Source of the DNA: Stappia sp. TSB10P1A
GTDB taxonomy: Bacteria; Pseudomonadota; Alphaproteobacteria; Rhizobiales; Stappiaceae
Direction of reading: 5' to 3'
Assembly: GCF_900185725.1 (NCBI RefSeq)
Contig: NZ_FYAU01000024.1
Span: 403,557-467,556, forward strand
DNA length: 64,000 nt
In this document: piece by piece, positions 1-8,141 of the stretch
Position numbering within the stretch: the stretch's first letter is position 1
How the letters are laid out: each line of letters begins with the position of its first letter
Position numbers and translations under genes: made by a program
Notes under the pieces: generated by a model
The model's input: the letters and a program-made list of their open reading frames with translations, nothing else
What the model was told of the DNA's origin: nothing
Database searches by the model: none

Positions 1-926
1 TCATCTCGCACAAGCTGGCCGAGGTGCTCAGCGCCTCCGACCGTGTGGCGGTGCTGCGCATGGGCCGCAAGGTCGCCGACCTGCCGACCGCCGAGTGCGA
101 CCGCCAGAAGCTCGCCGAACTGATGGTCGGCCATTCGCTGTCCCAGAGCCGGCGCGAGCCGCGCGCCCCCGGCGAGGTGCTGCTGGCGCTTGAGGGCGTC
201 TGCGCCGGCAGCGGCCGCGAGGCGGTCAGGGACCTTTCGCTGGCCCTGCGCTCGGGCGAGATCCTCGGCATTGCCGGGGTTTCCGGCAACGGTCAGGCGA
301 TGTTCGCCCGCCTCGTCTCCGGTCTGGAGCGCGCCACGTCGGGCCGCATCCTGCTCGCAGGACGCGATGTCACGGCGGGGGATGCCCGGGCGATGATCGC
401 CGCCGGCCTTGCCCGGATCCCGGAGGATCGCCACCGCGACGGCATCGTCGGGGCGATGAGCGTTGCCGAGAACCTGGTGATCGAGGAAATCCGCTCCGCC
501 CGCTACCAGCGCCTCGGTTTCCTCGATTTCGGGGCGATCGCGGCGCGCGCCCGTGAGGCGATCGCCGCCCATGACATCCGCTGCCGGGGCGGCTCCGCGA
601 TCTCGCGGCTGCTGTCGGGCGGCAACATCCAGAAGATCGTGCTGGCGCGCACGCTCGACGCCGAGCCGGCGGTGGTGCTCGCCGCGCAGCCCTCGCGCGG
701 GCTCGACATCGGCGCCACCGGCGAGGTGCATCGCCGCCTGCTTGCCGCGCGGGCGCGCGGGGCCGGCGTCATCCTGATTTCCGAGGATCTCGACGAGCTC
801 TTCGCCTTGTCGGATCGCATCGCGGTGATCCATCGCGGCCACCTCACCCCGGCGCGCGATGCCGGCGAGCTCGACCGCGCCACTGTCGGCCTGATGATGG
901 CCGGCCACGCGGAGGAGGCCGCATGA
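1..926 (+). CDS. ABC transporter ATP-binding protein, BMP/nucleoside type (3' part)
   Basis: C-terminal part of a two-NBD ATPase of the RbsA/YufO type that powers import of nucleosides or simple sugars. The frame is open from base 3 and reads ISHKLAEVL before residue 24's codon, so the start lies left of the window; full-length relatives are about 500 residues. Visible are the end of NBD1 and a complete NBD2. NBD2 has a Walker A of form GVSGNGQ, lacking the usual Lys as is normal in this subfamily, and the signature LSGGNIQK. Its stop overlaps the next permease start (ATGA), so the genes are co-transcribed. The periplasmic lipoprotein partner would be expected upstream, outside the window. 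Confidence 0.88.
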   Translation, partial: ISHKLAEVLSASDRVAVLRMGRKVADLPTAECDRQKLAELMVGHSLSQSRREPRAPGEVLLALEGVCAGSGREAVRDLSLALRSGEILGIAGVSGNGQAMFARLVSGLERATSGRILLAGRDVTAGDARAMIAAGLARIPEDRHRDGIVGAMSVAENLVIEEIRSARYQRLGFLDFGAIAARAREAIAAHDIRCRGGSAISRLLSGGNIQKIVLARTLDAEPAVVLAAQPSRGLDIGATGEVHRRLLAARARGAGVILISEDLDELFALSDRIAVIHRGHLTPARDAGELDRATVGLMMAGHAEEAA

Positions 927-2017
927 TCCGCTTCGAGCCGCGCGAGACCGTCTCGCCTCTCCTGCGCACCGGCGTTCCGGTCGCCGCCGCGCTGGCCGCC
1001 CTGGCGCTCGCCGCCCTGCCGATCATGGCGGCGGGTGCGCCGGTGCTGCAGGCCTATGTGCTGATGGCGAGGGGCGCCTTCGGTTCGTTCTTCGCTGTCT
1101 CCGAACTGCTGTCGCGGGCGACCCCGCTGATCCTCACCGGCCTTGCCGCCGCCCTCGCTTTTCGGGCGCGGCTGTGGAATATCGGCGGCGAGGGGCAGCT
1201 CTATGCAGGCGCGCTTGCCGCCGTTGCCATTGGGTCCGGGGCGATCTCCGCCCCGCCGGCGGTGATGATCCCGCTCGTGCTGCTCGCCGGCGCGCTGGCG
1301 GGGGCGATGATGATGCTGGTGCCGGCGCTGTTGAAGCTGCGGCTCGGCGCCGACGAGGTGGTCACCACCCTGCTGCTCAACTTCGTCGTGGTGCTCTTCG
1401 TGCAGATGATGCTGGAAGGGCCGATGAAGGACCCGATGGGCATGGGTTGGCCGCAATCCGAGCCGATGGCGGATGCGGCGACGCTGCCAAAGCTGTTCGA
1501 CCGCATGCGTGTCCATGCCGGGCTGATCGTCGCGCTCATCGCCGCGCTGCTCGCCCATATCCTGCTGGCGCGCACGGTCTGGGGCTTCGAAATCCGCGCC
1601 GTCGGCGAGAACCAGGACGCGGCCCGCCATGCCGGCATCCCGGTGACCGCGACCTTCGTTCGCGTCGCATTGTTCAGCGGCGCGCTGGCGGGGCTCGCCG
1701 GCGTCGGCGAGGTGGCCGGCCTCAAAGGCTATCTCACCGCCGACCTGTCGCCCGGTTTCGGCTATGCCGGCATCGTCGTCGCCATGCTGGCCGGCCTGTC
1801 GCCGCTCGGCGTCGTGGTCGCGGCCCTGTTCATCGCCGGTGTCTTCGTCGGTGCCGACAGCATGAGCCGGGCCATCGGCGTTTCCAACTATCTGGCAGAC
1901 CTCGTCGTCGCCACCTCGCTGATCGCCGTCCTCGTCTCCGGCCTCTTCGTGCGCTTCCGCATACGGCTGGTTGGACCGGGGCGCAGGGCATCCGCCGGCA
2001 AGGACACCGGGGCATGA
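923..2017 (+). CDS. ABC transporter permease, YufP-like
   Basis: Inner-membrane permease (364 aa) of the branched-chain/ribose permease superfamily, one of two that form the channel of the BMP-type importer. Many hydrophobic segments run through the protein, and the family motif region around FRARLWNIGGEGQ, followed by a Gly/Ala-rich helix, is clear near residue 80. The start at ATGA overlaps the ATPase stop by 4 bases and the end overlaps the second permease in the same way. Substrate cannot be read from sequence; purine nucleosides are the commonest for this family. Confidence 0.88.
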   Translation: MIRFEPRETVSPLLRTGVPVAAALAALALAALPIMAAGAPVLQAYVLMARGAFGSFFAVSELLSRATPLILTGLAAALAFRARLWNIGGEGQLYAGALAAVAIGSGAISAPPAVMIPLVLLAGALAGAMMMLVPALLKLRLGADEVVTTLLLNFVVVLFVQMMLEGPMKDPMGMGWPQSEPMADAATLPKLFDRMRVHAGLIVALIAALLAHILLARTVWGFEIRAVGENQDAARHAGIPVTATFVRVALFSGALAGLAGVGEVAGLKGYLTADLSPGFGYAGIVVAMLAGLSPLGVVVAALFIAGVFVGADSMSRAIGVSNYLADLVVATSLIAVLVSGLFVRFRIRLVGPGRRASAGKDTGA

Positions 2018-2958
2018 TGGAAATCCTCGACATCCTCGTCTCGCCGAATTTCTGGGCGGCGGCGCTGCGGATCGCCACGCCGCTGATCTTCGGCGTGCTC
2101 GGCGCGCTGCTGTGCGAGCGTGCCGGTGTCCTCAATCTCGGGATCGAAGGCATCTTCACTGCCGGCGCCATGGCCGGCTGGATGGCCGCCTGGCTTGGCG
2201 CCGGCCTGTGGGGCGGCGTGCTGGTCGCAGCGCTCGCCGGGGCGACCTTCGGCCTGCTGCATGCGGTGCTGACCGTGCCGCTGGGCCTCTCCCAGCATGT
2301 CTCGGGCATCGGCGTGACGCTGTTCGCCACCAGCCTCAGCTATTACGCCTATCGCACGGCCCTGCCCGACGTCACCTCGCCGCCGCGCATCACCGCCTTC
2401 CAGCCGCTTGATATCCCGGTTCTGTCCGACCTGCCCTTCCTCGGCACCGTCCTCTTCCAGCAGACGGCGCTGACCATGCTGGCGCTGGCGATGGTGGTGG
2501 TGGTCGGCTTCGTGCTCTACCGCACTCCGCTCGGGCTGGCGATCCGCGCCGTCGGCGACAATCCGGCGGCGGTCGAGGCGCAGGGCCTGTCGGTCATGGC
2601 GCTGCGCATGGGCACGGTCGTTGCCGGCTCCGCGCTGATGGCGCTGGGCGGCGCCTTCCTGACCATGTCCGCCTTCGATGCCTTCTTCTTCGGCATGGTC
2701 AACGGCCGCGGCTGGATCTGCATCGCGCTCACCGTCTTCGCCTCCTGGCGCCCCGGCAAGGCGCTGCTCGGCGCGTTGCTGTTCGGCGCCTTCGACGCCT
2801 TCCAGGTGCGGCTGCAGACCGAGGTCGGCGCCTTTGTGCCCGGCCAAGTGTTCCTGATGCTGCCCTATCTGCTGTCGATCCTGGCGCTGGTCATGGTCGC
2901 CCGCAAGGCGGACTATCCGCGCGCGATGCTGAAGCCCTATTTCAAGGGCCAGCGATAG
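2014..2958 (+). CDS. ABC transporter permease, YufQ-like
   Basis: Second permease (314 aa) of the same importer. The family signature ERAGVLNLGIEGIF appears near residue 35, followed by repeated hydrophobic helices. I chose ATG 2014, which forms an ATGA overlap with the preceding stop; an in-frame ATG follows immediately at 2017. An open frame extends far upstream but only as an antisense-free shadow of the first permease. It is the last gene of the operon and runs convergently into pcaB, whose stop is 8 bases away. Confidence 0.87.
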   Translation: MMEILDILVSPNFWAAALRIATPLIFGVLGALLCERAGVLNLGIEGIFTAGAMAGWMAAWLGAGLWGGVLVAALAGATFGLLHAVLTVPLGLSQHVSGIGVTLFATSLSYYAYRTALPDVTSPPRITAFQPLDIPVLSDLPFLGTVLFQQTALTMLALAMVVVVGFVLYRTPLGLAIRAVGDNPAAVEAQGLSVMALRMGTVVAGSALMALGGAFLTMSAFDAFFFGMVNGRGWICIALTVFASWRPGKALLGALLFGAFDAFQVRLQTEVGAFVPGQVFLMLPYLLSILALVMVARKADYPRAMLKPYFKGQR

Positions 2959-2966
2959 GCGAAAGG

Positions 2967-4310
2967 TCAGTCGCCGCGCATGAGTGCGGCGATTTCGGCC
3001 AGCATCTCGTCGGTCATCGCCGCCGCCGGTGCGGCCACCGACGAGGGATCTGCCAGTGCCCGCGAGTCGAGCGGCGCGTCGGTCAGCCGCGACAGCGCCT
3101 CGGCCAGCGTGCCGCCCTCAGTGCGCACCAGACCCGCGGCCGTCTTCACCAGATCTTGCGCAGCAGTGCGGCCGACATGCGGCAACAGGGCGAAGGAAAA
3201 GCGCTCGGCGAGCGACAGCCCGCCGCCGCCGGTGGCGGTTGCCGCCATCCTTGTCGCATCGGCCTCCATGCCGAGGGCAAGCGCCTGCGCATGGCGCAGC
3301 GCCGCGCCGGTCGCCAGCATCAGTTGCGGCAGCACCAGCCATTCGCCCATCCAGGCGGCGCCGTCCCGCTCCTCGCGGTGCAGGGCATCGGCGGACAGCG
3401 CCGCCGACTGCGCGGCGGAGAAACGGGCGAGCGCCACCAGCGTCTCGGCCCGCACCGGGTTCTGCTTCTGGGGCATGGTCGAGGAGCCGCCCGCCTCGGC
3501 AAGCCGGATCTCGCCGACTTCCGAACGGGCGAGCAGGATCACGTCCTCGCCGATCTTGCCGAGCGTCAGCGCGATCTCGCTTGCCTCGCGGGCGATCCGG
3601 CGCAGCGGCTCCCGGTCGGTCATCCAGGGGAGCGATGGCGCAAGGCCAAGCTCCTTGGCGAGGGCGCCGGCCAGTTCCGCGGCGCGCCCCGGCACGTTCA
3701 TCGCGGCAAGATCGCCGGAGGCACCGCCAAGTTGCACCACCAGCGCCTCGCGCCGCAGCCGGGCAAGGCGCTGTCTCGCGCGGGCGAGCGGCAAGGTCCA
3801 CGTCGCGACGCGCAGGCCGAAGCTGATCGGCGTTGCGATCTGGCCCCGGGTGCGGCCGGCCATCGGCGTTGCCCGGTGCCGGGCGGCGAGCGCGGAAAGC
3901 TGCGCCACGATGTCCACTAGCCGCGCCTCGAACAGCGCCAGCGTGCGAGCGAGGCGCAGCATCAGGCCGGTGTCGGCGATGTCCTGCGAGGTGGCGCCGA
4001 AATGCAGGTAGTCGGCTGCCGGCCGCGACAGCTTCTGCCGCAGTGCCGCCACCAGCGCGGGGACGGGGACGCCGGCCGCGGCCGTTCCGGCGGCAAGCTC
4101 CGCAGGCGTCGGCACGATGCCGGAAAGCTCCCGGTCGATGGCGTCGGCGGCACCCGCCGGGATCAGCCCGCCGGCGCCCTGCAGCCGGGCAAGCGCCCGC
4201 TCCACCTCCACCATCGCGGCGATCTCCGCCTCGGCGGAGAACAGGACCGCCGTCTCGTCGTCGCCGAACAGGCCGGCATGAAGCGGCGAAACGAGAGGGA
4301 TGTCGGCCAT
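2967..4310 (-). CDS. pcaB: 3-carboxy-cis,cis-muconate cycloisomerase
   Basis: 447-aa member of the fumarase/aspartase superfamily. It converts beta-carboxy-cis,cis-muconate, the product of PcaHG, to gamma-carboxymuconolactone in the cytoplasmic protocatechuate branch of the beta-ketoadipate pathway. The superfamily signature GSSTMPQKQNP is present near residue 280, and the N-terminus PLVSPLHAGLFGD is typical of PcaB rather than of adenylosuccinate lyase. It lies downstream of pcaC-pcaH-pcaG on the same strand, 31 bases after pcaG, as last gene of the operon. Confidence 0.93.
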   Translation of the reverse strand: MADIPLVSPLHAGLFGDDETAVLFSAEAEIAAMVEVERALARLQGAGGLIPAGAADAIDRELSGIVPTPAELAAGTAAAGVPVPALVAALRQKLSRPAADYLHFGATSQDIADTGLMLRLARTLALFEARLVDIVAQLSALAARHRATPMAGRTRGQIATPISFGLRVATWTLPLARARQRLARLRREALVVQLGGASGDLAAMNVPGRAAELAGALAKELGLAPSLPWMTDREPLRRIAREASEIALTLGKIGEDVILLARSEVGEIRLAEAGGSSTMPQKQNPVRAETLVALARFSAAQSAALSADALHREERDGAAWMGEWLVLPQLMLATGAALRHAQALALGMEADATRMAATATGGGGLSLAERFSFALLPHVGRTAAQDLVKTAAGLVRTEGGTLAEALSRLTDAPLDSRALADPSSVAAPAAAMTDEMLAEIAALMRGD

Positions 4311-4341
4311 GGCCTCTGCCTTTTGGAGGGATCCGCGACGT

Positions 4342-4908
4342 TCAGATGTCGAAGAACACCGTCTCGTTCTTGCCCTGCAGGCGGATGTCGAAACGGTAGA
4401 GCGGCACCCCGTTCTCGGTCTGCCCCGCTTCCGTTGCGACCAGCGTCGCCACCGCCTCCGGCTCGAGCCGGCGCATGTCCGGGTCCTTCGCCAGCGCCTC
4501 GCGATCTTCCGGGAAATACATGCGCGTGTGAAGGTGGATGTTGATGCCGCGGGCGAAGATCAGCACCGCCACATGCGGGGCATGGCCTGCCGCGTGCGGG
4601 CCTGGCCGCACGGTCTGGAAGCGGAAGGTGCCGGTGTCGAAATCGGCGGTCGCGCGGGCGAAGAGGCCATAGTCGCCGACCCGGCCCATGCCGTCCGCCT
4701 GCCAGATCTCCAGCATCGCGTCGCGTACCGGCGCGCCGGCGCCGTCGATCACACGGCCCTCGATGACGATCACCTCGCCGGTGTTGCTCTCGATCACCGG
4801 ACCCGGCTGGTTCGGCAGCGCCGGCCGGCCGATCGTCTGCGGCGCGGTGCCGATATGGACGTAAGGTCCCGCGGTCTGGGAGGGGGTTTCCTTCAGCCGG
4901 TCGTTCAT
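4342..4908 (-). CDS. pcaG: protocatechuate 3,4-dioxygenase, alpha subunit
   Basis: 188-aa alpha subunit of the non-heme Fe(III) intradiol dioxygenase that cleaves protocatechuate. The family opening TPSQTAGPYVHIG and the Greek-key core with IEGRVIDGAGAPVRDAMLEIWQ are visible. Like other alpha subunits it lacks the full set of iron-binding Tyr/His, which sit in PcaH. ATG at 4908 shares its A with the stop of pcaH (TGATG), showing translational coupling; the longer open frame upstream is a shadow of pcaH. Confidence 0.95.
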   Translation of the reverse strand: MNDRLKETPSQTAGPYVHIGTAPQTIGRPALPNQPGPVIESNTGEVIVIEGRVIDGAGAPVRDAMLEIWQADGMGRVGDYGLFARATADFDTGTFRFQTVRPGPHAAGHAPHVAVLIFARGINIHLHTRMYFPEDREALAKDPDMRRLEPEAVATLVATEAGQTENGVPLYRFDIRLQGKNETVFFDI

Positions 4909-5630
4909 CACAGGCCCTCCGTCCGGTTCTCGAAATGGGTCTGCCGCCGGCCGCGCAGCACGATGTCGAACCGGTAGGCGAGGCAGTCGAACGGCTCCTG
5001 GTTGCGCATGTCGAGCCGCGCCACCAGTCGGTCGATCACGGTCTTGTCGGGGATCGTGTTGACGATCGGGCAGAGCGGGATCAACGGGTCGCCTTCGAAA
5101 TAGAGCTGGGTGATCAGCCGCTGGGCGAAGGCCTCGCCGAAGACCGACAGGTGGATATGCGCCGGCCGCCAGTCGGAGCCGTTGTTCGGCCAGGGATAGG
5201 GGCCCGGTTTGATCGTGCGGAACAGGTAGCGCCCGTCCGCATCGCTGACGCAGCGCCCGCAGCCGGTGAAGTTCGGGTCCAGCGGGGCGAGATAACCGTC
5301 GCGCACATGGGCGTAGCGGCCGGCGGCATTGGCCTGCCAGACCTCGACCAGCGCGTTCGGCACCGGCCGGGCGTTCTCGTCGAGCACCCGTCCGAAGACG
5401 TAGATGCGCTCGCCAAGCGCATCGCCCGTGGTTGCCGCATTGCGGATCAGGTCGTGATCGAGCGGCCCGAGCGGGGTGTGGCCGAGCGCCGGCCCGCTCT
5501 GCTCCAGGGCGGTCTGCTCCAGCGCATGCAGCGGCCGGAGCGGCGCGCGCAGCACGGTGCTCTTGTAGCCCGGCGACAGCGGCAGCGGCTGCTGCGTGCG
5601 GTCGCGCCGGTAGAAGGCGGTTGTCGTCAC
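4908..5630 (-). CDS. pcaH: protocatechuate 3,4-dioxygenase, beta subunit
   Basis: 240-aa catalytic beta subunit. Typical features are YKSTVLRAP near residue 25, GRVLDENARPVPNALVEVWQANAAGRY in the middle, and the iron-ligand region NNGSDWRPAHIH (Tyr/His ligands nearby). The start is a GTG at 5630 giving VTTTAFYRRD, which overlaps the pcaC stop as GTGA; a longer upstream frame would run through pcaC and is rejected. With PcaG it forms the ring-cleaving oligomer. Confidence 0.94.
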   Translation of the reverse strand: MTTTAFYRRDRTQQPLPLSPGYKSTVLRAPLRPLHALEQTALEQSGPALGHTPLGPLDHDLIRNAATTGDALGERIYVFGRVLDENARPVPNALVEVWQANAAGRYAHVRDGYLAPLDPNFTGCGRCVSDADGRYLFRTIKPGPYPWPNNGSDWRPAHIHLSVFGEAFAQRLITQLYFEGDPLIPLCPIVNTIPDKTVIDRLVARLDMRNQEPFDCLAYRFDIVLRGRRQTHFENRTEGL

Positions 5631-6037
5631 GTCTTGTCTCCTCCCGATCCGCTGCGGGTCTCCTCCATCTCCGCGAAGGCGGCGCGGGCGATGCGGATCG
5701 CCCGGTTGGCGGCCGGCACACCGGCATAGATCGCCACATGCAGCAGGGCCTCGCAGACATCCTCGCGGCTGGCGCCGGTGCGCGCCGTGGCGCGGCAATG
5801 CATCGCCAACTCCTCGTCATGGCCGAGCGCGGCGAGCAGGGCGATGGTGATCATCGACCGCTCCCGCCGGCTGATCGTGTCGCGCGCCCAGACCCCGCCC
5901 CAGGCGCCCCGGGTGATCAGGTCCTGGAACGGGCCGTCGAAGTCGTCGCGCGCCGCCTCGGCACGCGCCACATGCGTCTCGCCCAAGACGGCCTTGCGGG
6001 TCGCCATGCCCGCCTCGAAAGGGTCCTGCCCGTTCAT
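5627..6037 (-). CDS. pcaC: 4-carboxymuconolactone decarboxylase
   Basis: 136-aa AhpD-like protein that decarboxylates gamma-carboxymuconolactone to beta-ketoadipate enol-lactone. The conserved block RGAWGGVWARDTISRRERS and the core LAALGHDEELAMH are present. ATG 6037 (MNGQDPF) is preferred over 6058 because a GGGGAG ribosome site lies about 9 bases before it. It is the first gene of the pca operon here. In rhizobia pcaD usually precedes it, but no pcaD lies between pcaC and pcaQ. Confidence 0.92.
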   Translation of the reverse strand: MNGQDPFEAGMATRKAVLGETHVARAEAARDDFDGPFQDLITRGAWGGVWARDTISRRERSMITIALLAALGHDEELAMHCRATARTGASREDVCEALLHVAIYAGVPAANRAIRIARAAFAEMEETRSGSGGDKT

Positions 6038-6087
6038 CCTGCCACACTCCCCGCCCATGGTGGAGCTTCAGGATGGACGCGGCAATT

Positions 6088-6125
6088 GGTAATGTAAAAT
6101 GAGTATTTCGCCATTTTGCATAACC
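6088..6125. promoter_or_regulatory. palindromic operator between pcaC and pcaQ (candidate PcaQ site)
   Basis: Inverted repeat with arms GGTAATGTAAAATG (6088-6101) and CATTTTGCATAACC (6112-6125), 12 of 14 positions symmetric, around a 10-base spacer. It lies 50 bases upstream of pcaC and 10 bases upstream of pcaQ, the expected place for a LysR regulator controlling both directions. A near copy occurs at 52400-52437. Assignment to PcaQ is inference; it does not match the ATAACC-N4-GGTTAA motif I recall for Sinorhizobium PcaQ. Confidence 0.65.
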
Positions 6126-6135
6126 GGAGAGACAA

Positions 6136-7053
6136 ATGCCCGTCGGAGCAGGGATCAAGCTGCGCCATCTGCAGGCCTTCCTGGAAGTGGCGCGGCTACG
6201 CAGCCTGACGGAGGCGGCAAGCGCCCTCAACGTCACCCAGCCGGCCGTCTCCAAGACGCTGAAGGAGTTGGAGGCCCTGCTCGGCGTCGGCCTGATGGAG
6301 CGCGGGCGCTCCGGCGTGTCGCTGACGGCGGAGGGCGAGATCTTCCGCCACTATGCCGGCCTGTCGGTGGCAGCGCTCGCCGAAGGGCTCGACGGTATCG
6401 ACCAGGTGCGAATGGGTTCGGAGCGGCTGCTGCGCGTCGGCGCCTTGCCAAGCGTTGCGGCCAGCATCGTCCCGCTCGCCGCCGGTCGATATCTGGACCG
6501 CGGACGCGGCGCCACGCTCGACATCGTCACCGGCCCGAACGGCCATCTCCTCGGGGAACTGAAGACGGGGGCGCTGGACGTGGTGATCGGGCGGCTCGGC
6601 CAGCCGGACGCGATGCAGGGGCTTGCCTTCCAGCAGCTCTACAGCGAGCAGGTGGTGCTGGCCGTCCGTCCCGCTCACCCGCTGATCGCCGACCCGGACC
6701 TTGTCCGCCTGCCGGACTTTCCCGTGCTCTTTCCTAATCGCAGTGCGGCGATCCGGCCGCTGGTCGAGCGGCTGATGGTGGCCAACGGCATCGGCCGGCT
6801 GCCGCGACGGATCGAGACGGTGTCGAATGCCTTCGGCCGCGCCTTCACCCGCTCCACCGATGCGGTGTGGATCATTTCCAACGGCGTCGTCGCCAACGAT
6901 CTCGCCGAAGGCCAGCTTGCGGCGCTCGCCGTCGACACCCGCATCACGCTGGGGCCGGTCGGCATCTCAACCCGGGCATCCGAGGCGCACACGCCCGATC
7001 TGCTGCTGTTCATGGCGGTGATGCGCGAGGCGGTCGCCCAGCGAGGGCTCTAG
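6136..7053 (+). CDS. pcaQ: LysR-family regulator of protocatechuate genes
   Basis: 305-aa LysR-type regulator, divergent from pcaCHGB. The N-terminal winged helix-turn-helix is unusually well marked: IKLRHLQAFLEVARL, then EAASALNVTQPAVSKTLKELE. The effector domain extends to the C-terminus. Known PcaQ proteins activate the pca operon in response to beta-carboxymuconate-type intermediates; that role here follows from position and length. ATG 6136 follows a GAGAGA stretch and a palindromic operator. Confidence 0.9.
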   Translation: MPVGAGIKLRHLQAFLEVARLRSLTEAASALNVTQPAVSKTLKELEALLGVGLMERGRSGVSLTAEGEIFRHYAGLSVAALAEGLDGIDQVRMGSERLLRVGALPSVAASIVPLAAGRYLDRGRGATLDIVTGPNGHLLGELKTGALDVVIGRLGQPDAMQGLAFQQLYSEQVVLAVRPAHPLIADPDLVRLPDFPVLFPNRSAAIRPLVERLMVANGIGRLPRRIETVSNAFGRAFTRSTDAVWIISNGVVANDLAEGQLAALAVDTRITLGPVGISTRASEAHTPDLLLFMAVMREAVAQRGL

Positions 7054-7071
7054 GGTTGAGACGAGGCTGTC

Positions 7072-7959
7072 TCAGCCGGTCGGGGGAGCCTCACCCGATG
7101 TCGGCGACGGACGCTTGGGATCCTCCTCGTCGCGATAGGCTTCGAGCGCCGACATGCGCCGCTCGCTGCGCTCGGGATCGCGCGCGGTGACCCCGGCGAC
7201 CAGCGTCTCGGCGATCACCATCAGGGCCGCCGAGGAATCCCAGGGCGAGGGCACGGAGATGCGCGCCGGCAGCACATGCGTTGCAACGCTGGCGATCGGC
7301 GACAGCCAACTGTCGGTGATCAGCACCACCGTGGCCCCGCGTTTCGCGGCGGCCGTGGCCATCCGGCCGAGATCCGCCTGATAGCGGCGGATATCGAAGA
7401 CGACGAGCACGTCGCGCCGGCCGACATCCAGCAGCGCGTCGCGCCAGTTGCCTTCCTGCCCGGCCATATGCATGACGCCGGAGCGCAGGATACGCAGATG
7501 CGCCGCCATGTAGCGCGCAAGCGCGTCGGTGAAACGGCCGCCGAGCAGATAGAGCGTGCGCCGCTCGTCGGACAGCAGCGACACCACGGCTTCCAGCTCC
7601 GCCGCCGGCAGGTGGCGGAAGGTCTCGCCGATATTGGCGCGGGCCGCCTCCGCGACGGCGCCGATGCCGGTTCCCGTACCGCCTGCCTGTGCCCCGTCTT
7701 TGGCCTTGGCCAGCGGCGACTTGAGCTGGTCCTCCAGCTCCGTGCGCAGCCGGGTCTGCAGCGCCGCATAGGTGCCGCAGCCCATGCGCGCGGCAAAGCG
7801 CAGGATGGTCGGCGAACTCACGCCGGCGGCGCTGGCGAACTGGGCGACGGTGCCGAGCCCCAGCACCGGATAATTGGCGAGCAGGGCGAGCGCGGCGCGC
7901 CGCTCCGTGGCGGTGCATTCGCCCAGCCTCTCGCGGATCTCTTCGGCAAGCGATGTCAT
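7072..7959 (-). CDS. RpiR/MurR-family transcriptional regulator
   Basis: 295-aa regulator with an N-terminal RpiR helix-turn-helix (about residues 1-80, including NYPVLGLGTVAQFASAAG and SSPTILRFAARMG) and a C-terminal SIS sugar-phosphate-isomerase-like effector domain with LYLLGGRFTDALA and VFDIRRY. It is divergent from the hydrolase/TRAP genes, so it probably controls the 8142-17007 catabolic locus. The C-terminal tail is charged and Pro-rich (DEEDPKRPSP). Effector unknown. Confidence 0.86.
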   Translation of the reverse strand: MTSLAEEIRERLGECTATERRAALALLANYPVLGLGTVAQFASAAGVSSPTILRFAARMGCGTYAALQTRLRTELEDQLKSPLAKAKDGAQAGGTGTGIGAVAEAARANIGETFRHLPAAELEAVVSLLSDERRTLYLLGGRFTDALARYMAAHLRILRSGVMHMAGQEGNWRDALLDVGRRDVLVVFDIRRYQADLGRMATAAAKRGATVVLITDSWLSPIASVATHVLPARISVPSPWDSSAALMVIAETLVAGVTARDPERSERRMSALEAYRDEEDPKRPSPTSGEAPPTG

Positions 7960-8042
7960 GGTGGTGAGGCCGCCTCCCCGGCCGGATGCCGGACCCTTGT
8001 CCAGGTTCCCAGCCGAAACCCGATTGACATCGGTCCCGGCAA

Positions 8043-8090
8043 TGTATCAAATCATACAGGAAGCGAGTGCAAACGCAATTTTGTAACAAA
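8043..8090. promoter_or_regulatory. candidate RpiR operators upstream of the catabolic operon
   Basis: Two small inverted repeats lie in an unusually AT-rich stretch between the divergent rpiR-type gene and the hydrolase gene: TGTAT-N6-ATACA (8043-8058) and the perfect palindrome TTTGTAACAAA (8080-8090). A TTGACA hexamer sits just before them at about 8024. Their position suits autoregulation and control of the plus-strand operon; the protein that binds is inferred. Confidence 0.45.
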
Positions 8091-8141
8091 TATAACAGCA
8101 GTTGCGTTTCTTTCGCGAGGGGATCCGGCCGGGGGACAGGG

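Noticed and set aside
6119..6135. Classical ATAACC-N4-GGTTAA PcaQ box
   Set aside because: ATAACC is present but the second half is not; the larger palindrome is reported instead.
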